From Azophilus sp965116165 (GTDB taxonomy: Bacteria > Pseudomonadota > Gammaproteobacteria > Pseudomonadales > Azotimanducaceae), in NCBI GenBank assembly GCA_965116165.1, contig OZ220484.1, positions 1,798,001-1,862,000 on the forward strand: 64,000 nucleotides of DNA, read 5' to 3'. Position numbers and translations under genes: made by a program. Positions 43,892 to 51,841 of this stretch are shown in pieces. How positions within the stretch are numbered: position 1 is the first letter of the stretch; each line of letters starts with the position of its first letter. The notes beneath the pieces are model-generated. The model was not told the DNA's origin. It did no database searches and was given only the letters and a program-made list of their open reading frames with translations.

Positions 43892-43990
43892 TGCCAAAGT
43901 GGGAGCGATGCCTAAATTTCTTCGCGATCTTATTCCGGGAATGGTCTTCGGTGGGATATGCTCCCGCGAGAATTTCCTACGGCGCAGGCT
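43892..43990 (+). repeat. Family C dispersed repeat, copy 2
   Basis: It matches 2822-2912 in order: 'atttcttcgcga', 'cggtgggatatgctc', 'gagaatttcct', 'cggcgcagg'. It lies just upstream of the small gene at 44033, so the leader of that gene is repeat-derived. Confidence 0.6.
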
Positions 43991-44032
43991 CTTGAGCCGG
44001 GGTTTGGCATTGCTTGGTTGAGGGGAACCCGA

Positions 44033-44431
44033 TTGAGCGTAGGCACTTGGAACCCTTCGGAACAAGCTTCCGAGATAAATGAAGCGGTGCTCGATGAGTT
44101 GCTCGCGGCGGCGGGTCGCCCGCAAGACGGGAATTTCGGATTGTCGGCCGCGGATGTCGAGCGGTTGTCGGGTATCGCGCACACGAACCGGGTGGATTGG
44201 GAACCAGCGACCGAGCGGTTGGACTCTGACGATTTAATCGCCCTAGTGCGCCTCCTCACCCTGGCCGAGGCGCAATTTCCATCCTGGAAAGCCGATGCCA
44301 ACTCCCCCGTCATCGTTTTGGCCAAGGCGCTGCGTAGTCGGAAAGCCTGGCCAGCCGACTTGACCGGATGGATCAGGCGGCATTCCCAGAACAAGTTTCT
44401 CCCCTACGGCAGCCTGCTGCACCGACTTTAA
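44033..44431 (+). CDS. Conserved hypothetical protein upstream of hisB
   Basis: A 132-aa cytosolic protein. A TTG at 44033 is preferred because GAGGGGAA stands just upstream and the earlier in-frame part is family C repeat. The sequence has a well-ordered C-terminal part: DLIALVRLLTLAEAQFPSWK, SPVIVLAKALRSRKAWPADL, TGWIRRHSQNKFLPYGSLLH. I recall the phrase pattern (DLI.L.RF.TL.E...W, W....S.NRFLPYGS) from uncharacterised gammaproteobacterial proteins. Function unknown. It lies 207 bp upstream of hisB on the same strand. Confidence 0.7.
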   Translation: MSVGTWNPSEQASEINEAVLDELLAAAGRPQDGNFGLSAADVERLSGIAHTNRVDWEPATERLDSDDLIALVRLLTLAEAQFPSWKADANSPVIVLAKALRSRKAWPADLTGWIRRHSQNKFLPYGSLLHRL

Positions 44432-44637
44432 GCGGATTCGCCGAGTTTCCAACCGGTTCGAATGTTGTCAATATGTGACGACGCTGCTCAAGGCGTCCTT
44501 CACGTCGGCTTCAACTCAAAGTTCACGCTGAAGAGGCGGTCGTGGATTTACGCGGTACACTGTGCATTCCCGGAACTTGGATGCGTCGAGTCCACTATCC
44601 CTTATACTCGCGGCCCGCATCAACGGGGACTTATCGC

Positions 44638-45246
44638 ATGACGGCCGCCCCCACAAACACACGCTCCGCCACGGTGACGCGCAACACCCGGGAAACGCAA
44701 ATCGAGCTGGCGCTGAACCTCGACGGCACCGGAGTGAGCGACCTGCAAACCGGATTGCCGTTCTTCGAGCATATGTTGGCCCAGGTGGCTCGCCACGGAC
44801 TGGTGGACTTGCGCCTCCGCGCCGCGGGCGACCTTGAGGTCGATGCGCACCACACGGTGGAGGATGTTGGCATTGTGCTCGGCCAGGCGTTCGCACAGGC
44901 CATTGGCGACAAGCAGGGCATCTCGCGCTATGGCCACGCCTATGTGCCCCTCGATGAGGCCCTGTCGCGCGCCGTCATCGATCTGTCGGGACGCCCTGGG
45001 TTGGAGTACTGTTGCGACTATGCGCGCCCGCGGGTGGGCAATTTCGATGTCGATCTTTTACGCGAGTTCTTTCAGGGATTTGTCAACCACGCCCAGGTCA
45101 GCCTGCATCTCGACAATTTGCGCGGCGACAACGCCCACCATCAGGCCGAAACCCTGTTCAAGGCATTTGGCCGCGCGCTGCGAGCCGCTGTGGCGTTCGA
45201 CCCCCGCATTGCGGGGCGGGTGCCATCCACGAAAGGGTCGTTATAG
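44638..45246 (+). CDS. hisB: Imidazoleglycerol-phosphate dehydratase HisB
   Basis: A 202-aa enzyme of histidine biosynthesis (IGP to imidazole acetol phosphate), cytosolic and Mn-dependent. The length matches the monofunctional type. Metal-binding motifs are intact: GLPFFEHMLAQVARHGLVDL, AHHTVEDVGIVLGQAFAQAI, the AYVPLDEALSRAVIDLSGRP segment and DNLRGDNAHHQAETLFKAFG. Start ATG 44638 is preferred over an upstream in-frame ATG. The usual downstream hisHAF genes are missing from the window; the next ~480 bp hold no recognisable gene. Confidence 0.96.
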   Translation: MTAAPTNTRSATVTRNTRETQIELALNLDGTGVSDLQTGLPFFEHMLAQVARHGLVDLRLRAAGDLEVDAHHTVEDVGIVLGQAFAQAIGDKQGISRYGHAYVPLDEALSRAVIDLSGRPGLEYCCDYARPRVGNFDVDLLREFFQGFVNHAQVSLHLDNLRGDNAHHQAETLFKAFGRALRAAVAFDPRIAGRVPSTKGSL

Positions 45247-45726
45247 TTCGCAATATCCCGCCGGTATACGGCGAGCTTCTCGCTGCACGGCGATGCGGAC
45301 GAGGCGCTGGCGGGCACGAACAAGTCCTCCGCGCTGGATGGGACGGCCACCATCATGAAGGTTGTAAATGGCCTGGATACCGTGGTCAAGGCCGAGAAAC
45401 AGCCCGCGGTCGCGCATGTGGGAACCTCTCCGAGACCGTTCCTGTTTCCGTGGTGAGCCAGGCATTGCACTATTTCGGCACAGATGATGGCTGGGTGACT
45501 TGGCGGTGAAAGTCCGCAGTCAGGAAGGCTCCAGTGGCATGGTTGCTTCGAGTGCGCTTGCCGTGGCTGCCTGAGCTTTCCGACAGGTGCCGAACCCACA
45601 TGCACGCCGTTGACAGTGTCGGTATCGTCCAACACAATTCCGAGCCTGTTCGCAGCGCCGAGCGGGTCGTCCAATTGTGGCTTGGCTGCCGGTGCGCGAT
45701 GTTCGCGCGCTGGTCTCGGCATTTGT
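45247..45726 (+). other. Unexplained 480-bp stretch between hisB and tRNA-Met
   Basis: No complete gene is evident. One plus-strand frame (about 45261-45455) reads FSLHGDADEALAGTNKSSAL and IMKVVNGLDTVVKAEKQPAV, protein-like but without start or family. The later 'ggcggtgaaagtccgcagtc' (about 45504) resembles text seen in the 5' part of bacterial group II introns, but no intron structure or reverse transcriptase follows. Probably decayed DNA. Confidence 0.3.
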
Positions 45727-45804
45727 GGCTAGGTAGCTCAGCTGGTTTAGAGCGCAGGATTCATAATCCTGAGGTCGGGAGTTCGAGTCTCCCCCTAGCT
45801 ACCA
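45727..45804 (+). tRNA. tRNA-Met (CAT), elongator type
   Basis: A cloverleaf with GGCTAGG acceptor (G1-U72), D-arm TAGCTCAGCTGGTTTAGAGC, anticodon loop TTCATAA (CAT), T-arm GGGAGTTCGAGTCTCCC and encoded ACCA. A purine-pyrimidine first pair and no initiator-type C1:A72 mismatch favour elongator Met (or Ile2 if lysidinylated). The catabolic cluster begins at its 3' end. Confidence 0.93.
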
Positions 45805-46179
45805 ATCCAGCGCCATCTGCGCCACCGATCTGAAATGCAATGTCGGTGCGACGCACCGAGTTCATGCCGCTACCCAAGCGCAAGGAGCCGGCGGTCGCCG
45901 GCAACGCCTTGGTGGCAATGCCTTCGACAATACGCTCCACGGTTTGCGCCTGTACCGTTTGCAGCACGAACGCCTCTGCCAAGAGCTGCCGGGTTTGGGG
46001 GTCGTCGGCCAAGCCTTCGGCCCGGGCAAACTCGATGAGATCGTCGATCATGGCCCGCTGTCGGCTGGTCGCGGCGCCGCCCCGAGCTTGCGCACCACCG
46101 TCAAATCACATTCATCGGCCAAGAAGCGTTGGCTGGTATCCGCAAATAGCCGCTGCTCTTCGGAAAGATCAAAATCCAC
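45805..46179 (-). pseudogene. Acyl-CoA dehydrogenase remnant, internally deleted
   Basis: The start of the gene is present (from GTG 46179: DFDLSEEQRLFADTSQRFLA, DECDLTVVRKLGA) and so is a C-terminal piece (DDLIEFARAEGLADDPQTRQ, LRLGSGMNSVRRTDIAFQIG). They are joined near 46080 with ~250 codons missing and in different frames. The 3' end stops exactly at the tRNA-Met CCA, so the real C-terminus was lost there. Confidence 0.8.
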
Positions 46180-46287
46180 CTTGTCCCCCAATTCGACCCT
46201 CTGGCGGAGCGCTGCAACAAGGTTATATCTATCTACATGATTCTGCCAAGAAGTGTACTGGCTCAGCCAGATCAGTTGGATGGAACG

Positions 46288-47454
46288 CTAGTCCCCGGTC
46301 ATCAACACCGCCCCCGAGAATGGGCCAACCGCATTCGCCCACACCGCCACATTGGCATCCGGCACCTGTCGGGCACCAGATTGGCCGCGAATCTGGCGAA
46401 TGGACTCAATGCAAAAGTTGGTGCCATGGCGGCGCCCGACATTGCAGGCACCGCCATCGGTATTCAGCGGCAGCTTGCCACCCAACCGCGTATGGCCGGC
46501 CTCAATGAACGGTCCCGCCTCACCGGGCTCGCAGAACCCCAACGCCTCCAGCCACTGAAAGGCGATGATGGAAAAACCGTCGTACAACTGAGCGCAGTCC
46601 ACATCCACGGGGGTGAGATCCGTACGCTCCCATAGGTTCTTGCCGGTGTGAAACGGAGCGCTTTGCAGCATGTCACCGATCTCAAACGCCATGTAGCCCA
46701 TGCCCGAGTACGCCGCGGACTCGACGAACACCGGCTTTTGCTTGAAGTCCCGCGCTCGTTCCTCAGTGGTGTAGATCACCGCCGATCCAGAGTCCACCGG
46801 GTAGTCGCAATCGAGAATGCGTAGTGGTGAGGTGATGTACGGGTATGCCAAGAAGTCTTCCACCGTGAGCGGCTCGCGAAATATCGCATCTTCGTTCAGG
46901 GACGCGTGGTAGCGCTGATTGACGGCATGTTGGGCGAATTGCTCCTCGGTTGTGCCGTAGATCGCCATGTGGCGCCGCATCGGCATCGCCGCGATGGCCT
47001 GTAGCGGCAGCAACTGGCCAAACGGCAGTGTGAATTGGCTGTCACCGGCTGCCGGCGTTTCGTCCGCGCCCGCTTCGAGCTCGGATGTGCTCATGCGCTG
47101 GTTGATGACGCGAAACGTGATGCACGTATGACAAAGTCCCGCACGAATGGCGGCGATCGCGTGCAAGGCAGTGCCGATGTAGGCTGGGCCCGCACCGTTG
47201 GAATACCAGTTGACGGGCGCATACCCCAACATGTGCGCAATATCCAATGCATCAACGCTTTCCACCTCCGGTGGCGCCGGTCCGGCGACGCTCCACAGGA
47301 CTGAAACACCGTCGATGTCGGTGGGCGTCATGCCCGCATCGTCCATCGCGGCCTTGGCCCCCTCGATGGCAAGCTGGCGCGAATTCAAGCCAGTTCTGCG
47401 CCCAGTGGTGGAATAGCCCACGCCCACGGCTGCGACCCTCGGTACTTGCGCCAT
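46288..47454 (-). CDS. Thiolase-like / lipid-transfer (SCP-x type) protein
   Basis: A 388-aa thiolase-fold protein. The N-terminus AAVGVGYSTTGRRTGLNSRQ with AIEGAKAAMDDAGMTPTDID, the middle YGTTEEQFAQHAVNQRYHAS and the C-terminal LPLNTDGGACNVGRRHGTN-type text are typical of the SCP-x thiolases used in degradation of steroid side chains and related acyl-CoAs. The canonical active-site Cys of biosynthetic thiolases is not obvious, which is normal in this subgroup, where the active form needs a DUF35 partner. That partner gene lies 2 bp upstream. It would cleave a beta-keto acyl-CoA or catalyse a retro-aldol step in the cytosol. Confidence 0.87.
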   Translation of the reverse strand: MAQVPRVAAVGVGYSTTGRRTGLNSRQLAIEGAKAAMDDAGMTPTDIDGVSVLWSVAGPAPPEVESVDALDIAHMLGYAPVNWYSNGAGPAYIGTALHAIAAIRAGLCHTCITFRVINQRMSTSELEAGADETPAAGDSQFTLPFGQLLPLQAIAAMPMRRHMAIYGTTEEQFAQHAVNQRYHASLNEDAIFREPLTVEDFLAYPYITSPLRILDCDYPVDSGSAVIYTTEERARDFKQKPVFVESAAYSGMGYMAFEIGDMLQSAPFHTGKNLWERTDLTPVDVDCAQLYDGFSIIAFQWLEALGFCEPGEAGPFIEAGHTRLGGKLPLNTDGGACNVGRRHGTNFCIESIRQIRGQSGARQVPDANVAVWANAVGPFSGAVLMTGD

Positions 47455-47456
47455 CG

Positions 47457-47885
47457 CTACGCCCCTGCCGGTTTGAAAAATGGCAACGTCAGATCTTCGG
47501 TCACCTCACGAAACACCACCTCAAGCGCCATACCCACCGCAAGCGCATCCTGAGCACAATCCACCACGTTGCTGAGCATCTTCAGGTCCGCTTGCTCGGC
47601 CAGTTCCACGCTAGCGAGCACATAGGGCACCTTGTCAACCCAAAAGGGGTGCCAGGGTTTTTCGGTGATGGTGTAGCTGTACAGCGTCGCCTTGCCGGAT
47701 ACGGGTTCTGGAGCAAGTTCCTCCGACAAACAGCGCTCGCAGATCGGTCTCGGGTAGTGAATATAGTGACCGCAGTTCTGGCAGCGCAAGATCAGCAACT
47801 GATGCCGCCGCGCCCCTTTCCAGAAAAACTCCGTTAGCGGGCTCGCCATCGGCATTGGCGGTTTGACCTGTGGACCCATCCCCAT
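47457..47885 (-). CDS. DUF35 OB-fold zinc-ribbon protein
   Basis: A 142-aa protein with an N-terminal rubredoxin-like zinc ribbon (Cys 35, 38, 49 and 52: CQNCGHYIHYPRPICERC) and a C-terminal OB fold (KATLYSYTITEKPWHPFWVD, VVDCAQDALAVGMALEVVFR). DUF35 proteins form complexes with thiolase-like SCP-x or Ltp aldolases in steroid and acyl-CoA catabolism, and may carry acyl-CoA. It precedes the thiolase-like gene by 2 bp, so they are co-expressed. Confidence 0.92.
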   Translation of the reverse strand: MGMGPQVKPPMPMASPLTEFFWKGARRHQLLILRCQNCGHYIHYPRPICERCLSEELAPEPVSGKATLYSYTITEKPWHPFWVDKVPYVLASVELAEQADLKMLSNVVDCAQDALAVGMALEVVFREVTEDLTLPFFKPAGA

Positions 47886-48060
47886 ACCCTACGCTTGGCA
47901 ACCGGACGATTTAAGCCAATTCGCTTAGCGCCGTCAAAAACGTTGACCTAGTTATATGAATACGCCGATGATGCTCAAGGACGCCATCGACAGCCAGGCA
48001 GGTACCGCAATTCCCCAGTATCCTCGGAAATACTGCGCCGCCTGGTCGCCGCATGGCTGG

Positions 48061-50484
48061 CTACATGACGATGGCCCCGATGGCCAGAAGGTCGGCGAGT
48101 TCGTCCGCTTCGACCTGCAGCCAGTCCTCCAGTACCTGCACGGAGTCGCTCGCATAGCGCGGCCCCGCGGCGAAATGCGGCTTGGCGCTACTAATGCGAA
48201 ACGAGTTGGCGACCATGAGCGACTCCCCGAGCTTCGTGTGTTCGCGGGTGAAGTAGTGCTGGCGGAAGGTGAGCTGCGCATCGTCGAGCATGTCCTGGCC
48301 GTCGCAGACGAGATGGGCACGCACCCCATGGGCCTGGAGCCTGTGGGCGAGCTGGTTCGGGTCGTGTCCGGCGGTCCAGGAAGCGATTGCCGCGTCGAGT
48401 TCCGTTGCGCGGGCGAGCCTTTCCGGGGTGGGCAAATCGGCACTGAAGCGCTTGCGCAACACTTCCGGGAGAAGCTTGTGCAGTGCCCGCCACTCGCCAT
48501 CGCCGATGACGGCGATGGCGATCCAGCGCTCGTCGCCCAGGCCGGGATAGACGCCATGCGGTGCGTGGCTGGGTGAACTGTTGCCGTGCCGCACGGGCGA
48601 GGCCCCCGTGACACCGTATTCGATGAGGGCCGGCTGCAGGTAGAGCATGATCGACTCGAACTGGGAGATATCCAGGTACTGGCCCTGCCCCGTTCGCTGC
48701 CGATGCTCCAGGGCGCAGGTCAATGCGGCGATTGCCATCCAGGGCCCGATGAAATCGGGTAGCACCTGGTTGGGACCATGGGGCTTGCCATCGGCGTAGC
48801 CGGTCACGAAGTCGAGGCCGCTCATGGCCTGCAGGTGATTGCCCAGCCCGGGCTGGTCGGCGCGCGGCCCGGTCTGTCCCTGCATGGATAGGCTCAACAT
48901 GATGATGTCTTCGCGGATCGCCCGGAATTTCTCATAGCCGTAGCCGAGACGCGCGGCGGTTCCCGGGGTGAAGTTCTCGCACACCACATCGGCCCGGCCG
49001 GCCATGCGATAGAGCAGTGCGCGGCCTTGCGGGTGGTTGATATCGATGCCGAGGCTGCGCTTGCCGGCATTGACGCTCACAAACACCGAGCTGCCGTCCA
49101 TCGACGGGTGACCCTGGGGATAGGGACCCGTCATGCGCAGGGCATCGGGCCGTCCGCGAAACTCCAGCTTGACCACATCGGCGCCGAAAATCGACAGCAT
49201 GCGGGTGGTGAGCGGGGAGACGATCGCCCAGCCGAAATCGAGCACGCGAATACCCGCAAACGGCAGCGATTCGGATGCGGTCCCGGATGGCGTCGGGGAT
49301 GCTGTCGCGGGCGTGGGAATATGGGCGAGCCACTGGGTTCGCACGGCCTGGGTGTCCGCGCCCCACGCCGGGGCCCGTCCGGCAACTTTGATCGGGTAGG
49401 CGGTTGAGCGAGCCGGCCGGGAAACGATTCTCACCGGCTGGCCGCCGGGCAGCTCGAAGGAGTCGAATGCCCGCCGGGCAAGGAGTTGTTCGCTGTTGGC
49501 GACTTCTTCCAAGCTTTGCACCACGAATAGCAGGATGCGGCGCTCAAGCGCCTGGCGGTCGAGCTGCCGCTTGGTGCGCCGGGCGAAAAAGTCTCCGGCT
49601 ACCCGGTTGACGTGCTCGATCAGTTCCACGGTCAGATCGTCGCCGCCCATCTTCTCCCAGGGCATGTCCAGCAACTGCGCGGCCTCGGGTACGCCTTCGT
49701 CGCGCATCCATTCGAAAATGGGCTCGTTCTTGCGCCCCATGCCCGGGCCGGTCCAGAGGTTCCAGGTGAGGTAGCCGTCCGCACAGCGCCAGAAGGTCTT
49801 GCGCGCGAGCTTGCGGCCACTGACGGTCAGCGGCACTTCGCCCCGCCGGCCGGGTCGCTTTTCGATGCGCGCCATGTACTCGGTTAGGTAAAGCAGGCAG
49901 GCGACGCTTTCCTGGCGCGACACGTCGATATGCGCGCCCGCCCCGGTCCGGTGCCGCTGGGCCAGTGCGATGAGCACGGCGCACGCGGCCTGGGCACCCG
50001 CCATGCCCGTGGCCAGCGGGATACCAATCCGCGCCGGGGGACGATCCGCCTCGCCGGAAAGAAACAGCAGGCCGCCGGCCGCTTGGGCGATGAGCTCGGT
50101 GTCGAGCCAATCGGCATGCGGCCCGGCGAGACCGAAGGGACTGACGGTAACGTGGATCAGGCTCGGGGATGCCGCGCGCGGGTCGAACTCGAGCGGGTTA
50201 TTCGGATCGCCGTCGACCACCACATCGGCGACACGGCACAGTTCGGCCAACACAGCGGCCGAACCGGCTGTGTCCAGTGCCAGGCTGCGCTTGCCGGCAT
50301 TTGCCGCCAGCCATGCGAAGTCTGCGCGGCGGTCACGGCTCGGCGCACGCTCGGCGAGCACCACATCGGCGCCGAACAGGGTGAGCATCTGGCCGCAGAT
50401 GGGTGCGGTCTCTCCAGACAGGTCCAGTACCCGGATGCCGGTGAGCGGAAGGGAGCGGTCGTCCGACCGGGGCTTGGAATTCAT
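48061..50484 (-). CDS. Double-domain class III CoA-transferase (CaiB/BaiF)
   Basis: An 807-aa fusion of two full CaiB/BaiF domains (about residues 12-385 and 405-800), twice the family's usual ~400. Domain 1 begins LTGIRVLDLSGETAPICGQM and domain 2 FAGIRVLDFGWAIVSPLTTR. The catalytic Asp is conserved in both: GAHIDVSRQESV (Asp 187) and GQYLDISQFES (Asp 605). Class III enzymes transfer CoA between acyl-CoA and a free acid and normally work as interlocked dimers, so a fused pair could be a built-in heterodimer. The substrate is unknown, but the neighbours (P450, thiolase-like, DUF35) point to an alicyclic or steroid-like acid. It ends 16 bp before the P450 stop on the same strand (P450 upstream). 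Confidence 0.9.
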   Translation of the reverse strand: MNSKPRSDDRSLPLTGIRVLDLSGETAPICGQMLTLFGADVVLAERAPSRDRRADFAWLAANAGKRSLALDTAGSAAVLAELCRVADVVVDGDPNNPLEFDPRAASPSLIHVTVSPFGLAGPHADWLDTELIAQAAGGLLFLSGEADRPPARIGIPLATGMAGAQAACAVLIALAQRHRTGAGAHIDVSRQESVACLLYLTEYMARIEKRPGRRGEVPLTVSGRKLARKTFWRCADGYLTWNLWTGPGMGRKNEPIFEWMRDEGVPEAAQLLDMPWEKMGGDDLTVELIEHVNRVAGDFFARRTKRQLDRQALERRILLFVVQSLEEVANSEQLLARRAFDSFELPGGQPVRIVSRPARSTAYPIKVAGRAPAWGADTQAVRTQWLAHIPTPATASPTPSGTASESLPFAGIRVLDFGWAIVSPLTTRMLSIFGADVVKLEFRGRPDALRMTGPYPQGHPSMDGSSVFVSVNAGKRSLGIDINHPQGRALLYRMAGRADVVCENFTPGTAARLGYGYEKFRAIREDIIMLSLSMQGQTGPRADQPGLGNHLQAMSGLDFVTGYADGKPHGPNQVLPDFIGPWMAIAALTCALEHRQRTGQGQYLDISQFESIMLYLQPALIEYGVTGASPVRHGNSSPSHAPHGVYPGLGDERWIAIAVIGDGEWRALHKLLPEVLRKRFSADLPTPERLARATELDAAIASWTAGHDPNQLAHRLQAHGVRAHLVCDGQDMLDDAQLTFRQHYFTREHTKLGESLMVANSFRISSAKPHFAAGPRYASDSVQVLEDWLQVEADELADLLAIGAIVM

Positions 50485-50499
50485 CTTTTCGTGGGAACC

Positions 50500-51750
50500 T
50501 TACCAGACCAGCCGCAATTCGCGCACGGCATGCAGCCCTACGTGGGCGACCACCTCAAAGCCTTCCTTGATTTGAAAGTTTGGAATGCGCCGCAGCCAGG
50601 TTTCCAAGGCAACGCTAAGTTCACGGCGCGCCAGGTGAGAGCCGAGACAACGGTGCGGGCCGGCGGCAAACGTCATATGCGGGTTGGGGCTTCGCTCGAA
50701 ATCCGCCGTGCGCGGGCAGGCGAATTTGCGCTCGTCGAAGTTGCCGGTGGCGCTCAACAGCGTCACCACGTCACCTGCTTTCATGGTCACCCCGCGGAAC
50801 ACGATGTCCCGGGTGACGGTTCGCGGGGAGCTCACCAAGGGATTCATGCGCAACAGCTCCTCCACCGCGCCGGGAATGAGACTCGGTTGCTCGATCAGCT
50901 TGGCCCGATAGTCTGGATGAGCGCACAGCCAGGGAAACCAGAGGCTCAGGCTGCCGACGATGGTATCGAGCCCGCCGACGAACAGCATGAACACCAAGCC
51001 GATTTTTTCATCGGCGTTGATGGGGCGGCCGTCGACCCGCGCTTGGACGATCTTGCTGGTGAGGTCGTCCCGGGGATTTTGTTCCCGATCGGCAATGAAC
51101 GCCCGGAGCCAGGCGATGCATTCCTTGATTCCCTCGCCGCGCTCTTCCAGGGTCAGGTCGTCGCCGCTCAGAATGTGCCTTTCCCAAAGCAGGAACCGGT
51201 CGTACATCTCTTCCACGGGAAAGCCCATCAGTCGCATGAAGATGGAAATTGGATAGGGGCGCCCGAATTCGGAGATGAATTCGCACTCACTCCGGTCGAT
51301 GAACTCGTCGATGAGCGAATTCGCCCGCGCCCGGATCAGGCCATCCATCTCGTTCACGGCTTTTGGCGATACCGACGAAACCAGGGGCAATCGATAGTGC
51401 TTGTGCATGGGTGCATCCACCGACAGCGGCAGCATTTCCCAGTCTTCGCCCGCCAGGTGCTGATAGCCCGCTATCCCGTGGCTGGAGAAAACGGCCGGCG
51501 TCTGATAGACCTCGCGGATGTCTTCGTGCCGGGTGATCATCCAGGCTCCAAGAACCTTAGAGCCGACTATGGGTATCGGGTAACCGGGCACGAAGAATAT
51601 GGGCGGGTAATCCGCCTTGAAGACATTCTCGGTGTCGGCAAACGCATTGCGCCAGTCGCTGGCGATATCGTCGAATCCCTGGCTGGAGCGCACCAGTTCC
51701 GGCGGCACATGATCGGGGATTGGAGGCGCTTCTGCGGTTACGTTGTTCAT
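50500..51750 (-). CDS. Cytochrome P450
   Basis: A 416-aa soluble bacterial P450. The I-helix oxygen-activating motif is FVGGLDTI, the K-helix ExxR is EELLR, and the heme-binding loop FAAGPHRCLGSHLARREL places the thiolate Cys at residue 368. All key residues are intact. It hydroxylates a hydrophobic substrate using electrons from a ferredoxin and reductase that are not encoded nearby. Context with CoA-transferase and beta-oxidation-type genes suggests hydroxylation of a terpenoid or steroid acid (inference). Confidence 0.95.
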   Translation of the reverse strand: MNNVTAEAPPIPDHVPPELVRSSQGFDDIASDWRNAFADTENVFKADYPPIFFVPGYPIPIVGSKVLGAWMITRHEDIREVYQTPAVFSSHGIAGYQHLAGEDWEMLPLSVDAPMHKHYRLPLVSSVSPKAVNEMDGLIRARANSLIDEFIDRSECEFISEFGRPYPISIFMRLMGFPVEEMYDRFLLWERHILSGDDLTLEERGEGIKECIAWLRAFIADREQNPRDDLTSKIVQARVDGRPINADEKIGLVFMLFVGGLDTIVGSLSLWFPWLCAHPDYRAKLIEQPSLIPGAVEELLRMNPLVSSPRTVTRDIVFRGVTMKAGDVVTLLSATGNFDERKFACPRTADFERSPNPHMTFAAGPHRCLGSHLARRELSVALETWLRRIPNFQIKEGFEVVAHVGLHAVRELRLVW

Positions 51751-51777
51751 TGAGCCCTCTCCACTTCATTTAAGGAC

Positions 51778-51832
51778 ATTTAAGAAACCTCTGATTAATC
51801 CTGTTGTCGTGGCATCCGGTTTAATAAAATCA
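51778..51832 (+). repeat. Family A MITE-like repeat, partial
   Basis: 'ttaagaaacctctgattaat' to 'ggtttaataaaatca', the left half of the family in reversed orientation. It fills the gap between the P450 start and the MFS stop, so it interrupts what was probably a tighter operon. Confidence 0.7.
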
Positions 51833-51841
51833 AGGGACTCC

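Noticed and set aside
45490..45530. Group II intron
   Set aside because: Only a short text similarity; no reverse transcriptase, no domain V hairpin seen. Kept as a low-interest observation only.
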